Below, one piece after another: positions 61,182 through 64,000 of a stretch of 64,000 nucleotides of DNA. The translations under genes were made by a program, and so were the position numbers. This DNA comes from Rhodanobacter sp. A1T4 (lineage in GTDB: Bacteria; Pseudomonadota; Gammaproteobacteria; Xanthomonadales; Rhodanobacteraceae), in assembly GCF_014207185.1 (NCBI RefSeq), contig NZ_JACHCP010000003.1, positions 479,238 to 543,237 on the forward strand, written 5' to 3'. The notes under the pieces are model-generated. The model was not told the DNA's origin. It saw only the letters and a program-made list of their open reading frames with translations, and did not search any database. Within the stretch, counting starts at the first letter, position 1, and each line of letters opens with the position of its first letter.

Positions 61182-64000
61182 ATGAAGCACGTTGTCGGTG
61201 TCGGCAATAACGGTCGTTGGCTGAGAGAAAAGCCTGGCCAGGGCGAGCCCGCTAGAAAGCGACTCGTGGTGATGCTTGGCATCGCGCTGGCTGCTACCAG
61301 CGTCGACGCATTCGCACAGGTCACGGCACCCAGCGCCGGTGGTGACATCACCAGCCTGGTCACAGCAAATGACGACATTTCGCTACAGGGTGGCAACTAC
61401 ACCGTCAACTTGCCGACCGGTGTCACTACCTACAGCGGCCTCATCTCGGGTACGGGAACGCTAACAGTCGATTCGCCCAATGGGGCCTCGACGCTCGTCC
61501 TTACCCAGACACCGACCTATACGCTGCCCGCCGCGCAAAAAACGCAGACCACCTACTACGACTACGTCAACTTTCTGCCTGTTACCTACGACGGCCTGAC
61601 CAGCCCGAACGTCTTCCATGGCGGTGTCACCGTCGTCAGCAATCCAGATCCTGCGTCGCTGACGATCGGCAACAACACCACGCTGCAGCTTGGCAATGCC
61701 ACAGCAAATAACGTGACGTTGAACAACGATATCCTCGACAACGGCACGTTGCTGTTGAACGAGGGCAGTCGCACCAACCAGGGAGGGATCATCAGGCTCG
61801 GCGGAACGGTCAGCGGTAGCGGCGGCATCACGGTGCTCAGCCCGGGCGGCAATGGCGGTATAGGTCTGTCTGGCGTGAACACGTATACGGGACCCTCGCT
61901 CTTCCTGTCGGACGGCGCCAACGTCGGCGGCGACCACGCGTACGCAAGCACCCCCGATACGGATTTTATTGTTATCAAGACTTCGTATCTGCCAGAAACG
62001 CCCGTGCCAGTGCTGGGTCTGCCGGGCAAGATCGATATCACCCAAAACATCTGGGAGGTCTATTACGAAAACGACATCAATCTCGATGCCTATACCGGCC
62101 TCGTCATGTTTCGCGGGGTCTACAGCTACACCGACTCCGGCGACGATGACAATCCGAGCTTGAGCAATCCCAAGCTGAATTTCACCTCGTTGCCCGGTAA
62201 TGCCTCCGAACGCGGGGTAAACATTGAAGGCTCGATCGTGCAGTTCGGCGATGGCACGACCAGCCAGATGTTCATCTCCGGCAATGCGGATAACACCTAT
62301 ATCAACCTGCACAACAACGGCATTCTCGGGTTCGACTATAACGGCACAACCACGCTCAATACTGCCATCGGCGGTGGCCAATACTTTGGCTCACTCAGCA
62401 CGCCCGGTATCGGCGATATCGTCATCACCGGCAACGCGTCCAATGCCAACCACGTGATTTTTACCCAGGGCGAGTATTACAACGGCCTCACCCAAATCGA
62501 TGCCGGCACTACCCTGCAGCTCGGCGACGGTACGCAAGGCGATGCCAGCGGCACGCCGGGCCAGGTTGGCTATTACAACAGTTCCGGCGGCAACAGCAGC
62601 CTGCTCACCGCTGACAACGCCAATGGTTTGAGCACGGATCGCATCACCGATAACGGCACGCTGATTGTCGACAACACGGTCGGTGCCGTCGATGGCATCA
62701 CCGCTGTCTCGCTCTCCAATATCGGCGGCAGCGGTTCGCTGCAACAGATCGGCAACCTGCCGCTCACCTTGCTTGCCAACACCACATACACCGGCGCCAC
62801 GACGATCGGTGCCGGCAGCACACTGTATCTGGGCACTAACAGCAGTGGCGTTGCCGGCAGTATCGCCTCCAGCAGCGGTGTCGCCCTGACCGGTACCGGT
62901 GCCACGCTGGATATCTCCCAGGCGACCGCGGAGACATTGCAGGATCTCAGCGGTGCAGCTGGAAGCATCGTTGCTCTCGGCAGTCATGCCTTGACCGTCG
63001 GCACCGCGGACTCCACGGTGTTTGCTGGCGCCATCACGGATGGCGGCATCGGCGGTGGCAGTGCAGGCAGTCTGATCAAGGTCGGCAGCGGCACGCTGGT
63101 GTTGAGCGGTGCCAATACCTACACCGGTGGCACCACGATCAGTGGCGGCATGCTGCAGCTAGGTACGGGCAGCAGCAGCGGTAGCGTGCTGGGCGATATC
63201 GTGGATCAAGGCACTCTCGCTTTCGATCGCTCCGATAACGCCATCTTCAGCGGCGTGATTTCCGGCAGTGGTGGTCTGTTGCAAGCCGGTAGCGGCACTA
63301 CGGCGTTGACCGCCGTCGATACCTACACGGGCACCACCGAGGTCGCGTCCGGTGATTTGCAGGTGGACGGCACGATCACCAGCGACGTGCAGGTCGATGC
63401 GGGCGCGACACTGTCAGGTACCGGCCAGGTGGGCGGCATCAACGTCTTTGGCAACCTGCTGATCGGCGATGCGGCCGCCGCCGCGAAAGTGATGTCGGCC
63501 ACGCGTACTGTCACCTTCAACCCCGGCTCGCAGTTCCAGATCTATATCGATCCCACCGGTGCGCACAGCTTGCTGCAGATCAACGGCAGCGCCGTGCTCA
63601 AGGGGGGCAATGTCAGCCTCAGCGCGGCAGCCGGTACCTATACGGCGAATCAGTCGTATCAGATCCTTGCCGCCACCGGTGGTGTCACCGGCACATTCAG
63701 TGGGGTGCTGGTCAACAGCCTCAACCTGACGCCGACGTTGAAATATCAAGCCGACGGCGTGTATCTGGTGCTGGAGGCGGCTAACGCCGGTAGCACCGGG
63801 TCATCAGGGAGTGGGACAACATCGTCAGGAAGTGGGACAACATCGTCAGGGAGCGGCACGGCGTCGTCAGGAAGTGGAACAGTGACCGTGCCCACGGGCA
63901 CCGCATCCCTGACACCGTTGTTCCCGTGTTCGCAGCTGACGCTCAACCAGTGCCATACCGAGCGCGCACTACAAATGATTTCGGCTCAGCCACCGACAGC
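61182..64000 (+). CDS. Classical (type Va) autotransporter passenger, 3' end outside the window
   Basis: A continuous frame runs from the ATG at 61182 to the right edge (over 930 codons, no stop). It starts with a long signal peptide (MLGIALAATSVDAFA, cleavage before Q46). The passenger is a parallel beta-helix with TIGR02601-like autotransporter-associated strand repeats: NTYTGPSLFLSDGANV, NTTYTGATTIGAGSTLYLG, GSGTLVLSGANTYTGGTTIS, AVDTYTGTTEVASGDLQVDG, then GGVTGTFSGVLVNSLNLTPT and VYLVLEAA, the usual end of the passenger. A Ser/Gly/Thr linker repeat and a short Cys-containing segment (FPCSQLTLNQCHTERA) follow; the outer-membrane barrel should lie beyond the window. Adhesin or biofilm role is likely; no catalytic domain was seen. 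Confidence 0.88.
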   Translation, partial: MKHVVGVGNNGRWLREKPGQGEPARKRLVVMLGIALAATSVDAFAQVTAPSAGGDITSLVTANDDISLQGGNYTVNLPTGVTTYSGLISGTGTLTVDSPNGASTLVLTQTPTYTLPAAQKTQTTYYDYVNFLPVTYDGLTSPNVFHGGVTVVSNPDPASLTIGNNTTLQLGNATANNVTLNNDILDNGTLLLNEGSRTNQGGIIRLGGTVSGSGGITVLSPGGNGGIGLSGVNTYTGPSLFLSDGANVGGDHAYASTPDTDFIVIKTSYLPETPVPVLGLPGKIDITQNIWEVYYENDINLDAYTGLVMFRGVYSYTDSGDDDNPSLSNPKLNFTSLPGNASERGVNIEGSIVQFGDGTTSQMFISGNADNTYINLHNNGILGFDYNGTTTLNTAIGGGQYFGSLSTPGIGDIVITGNASNANHVIFTQGEYYNGLTQIDAGTTLQLGDGTQGDASGTPGQVGYYNSSGGNSSLLTADNANGLSTDRITDNGTLIVDNTVGAVDGITAVSLSNIGGSGSLQQIGNLPLTLLANTTYTGATTIGAGSTLYLGTNSSGVAGSIASSSGVALTGTGATLDISQATAETLQDLSGAAGSIVALGSHALTVGTADSTVFAGAITDGGIGGGSAGSLIKVGSGTLVLSGANTYTGGTTISGGMLQLGTGSSSGSVLGDIVDQGTLAFDRSDNAIFSGVISGSGGLLQAGSGTTALTAVDTYTGTTEVASGDLQVDGTITSDVQVDAGATLSGTGQVGGINVFGNLLIGDAAAAAKVMSATRTVTFNPGSQFQIYIDPTGAHSLLQINGSAVLKGGNVSLSAAAGTYTANQSYQILAATGGVTGTFSGVLVNSLNLTPTLKYQADGVYLVLEAANAGSTGSSGSGTTSSGSGTTSSGSGTASSGSGTVTVPTGTASLTPLFPCSQLTLNQCHTERALQMISAQPPT
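63801..63884 (+). repeat. Four tandem 21-bp repeats encoding an SSGSGTT linker
   Basis: Units such as TCGTCAGGAAGTGGGACAAC(A) occur four times in a row, with 1-6 substitutions between them, inside the autotransporter frame. They encode SSGSGT(T/A) linkers between the passenger and the barrel. Because each unit is a multiple of three, slippage would change linker length without breaking the frame. Confidence 0.85.

Noticed and set aside
61461..62987. Long minus-strand frames opposite the autotransporter
   Set aside because: They are low-complexity Val/Ala/Pro-rich translations produced by the repetitive passenger sequence on the other strand and have no start signals.

Overview
The window looks like a chromosomal stretch of a gammaproteobacterium of the Xanthomonadaceae/Rhodanobacteraceae type (Dyella, Luteibacter or Rhodanobacter-like). 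This is inferred from the high GC content and codon use, a vibrioferrin/xanthoferrin-type siderophore operon, TorF-type porin, YadA-like adhesin and a TTGGGCT...AGCCCAA extragenic hairpin. No rRNA, tRNA, CRISPR array or intact mobile element was seen. The strain cannot be named from this sequence.

Layout. 1-2.9 kb: an AT-richer accessory patch with a GNAT acetyltransferase, a protein with a cytidine-deaminase-fold zinc signature, and a protein carrying all four active-site landmarks of CD38/ADP-ribosyl cyclase. 3-5.3 kb: TetR and AraC regulators around a mostly empty 0.65 kb gap. 6-12.8 kb: a large trimeric autotransporter adhesin, its probable TpgA-like SmpA/OmpA lipoprotein partner, a DUF4019 protein and a glycosyltransferase, followed by an IS3-family transposase remnant. 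13.3-23.5 kb (minus strand): aldolase, TonB receptor and pvsABCDE-like genes behind a near-perfect Fur box. The biosynthetic genes are joined mostly by 1-4 nt overlaps. 23.9-31 kb: TetR/hydrolase/ATP-grasp, a LysR gene divergent from isochorismatase-like and pirin genes with a clear inverted-repeat operator, and a DUF2235 hydrolase.

31-38 kb (minus strand): a TPR membrane protein; an ECF sigma, anti-sigma and subtilase-lipoprotein operon joined by ATGA overlaps; a TorF-like porin; and a possible extracellular electron-transfer set (cytochrome b561, a Cyc2-like cytochrome-porin fusion, a monohaem cytochrome c). 38.4-46.7 kb (plus strand): a compact Wzx/Wzy/Wzz surface-polysaccharide operon with FdtA/FdtB-like genes for a dTDP-3-amino-3,6-dideoxyhexose. 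46.9-59.5 kb: an unusual cluster of two methyltransferases, an amidohydrolase, two B12-type radical SAM proteins, two GT4 glycosyltransferases, a PF14907-like nucleotidyltransferase, an HprK-related kinase-like protein and an ABC exporter. It has no NRPS, PKS or recognised RiPP core enzyme and is the best candidate for an undescribed biosynthetic system. 59.5-64 kb: an alginate-lyase-like enzyme and a classical autotransporter that runs off the right edge.

Starts were moved inward from the longest open frame where stop/start overlaps, Shine-Dalgarno sequences, signal peptides or family N-termini favoured it. All family assignments come from reading motifs by eye; no database search was run.
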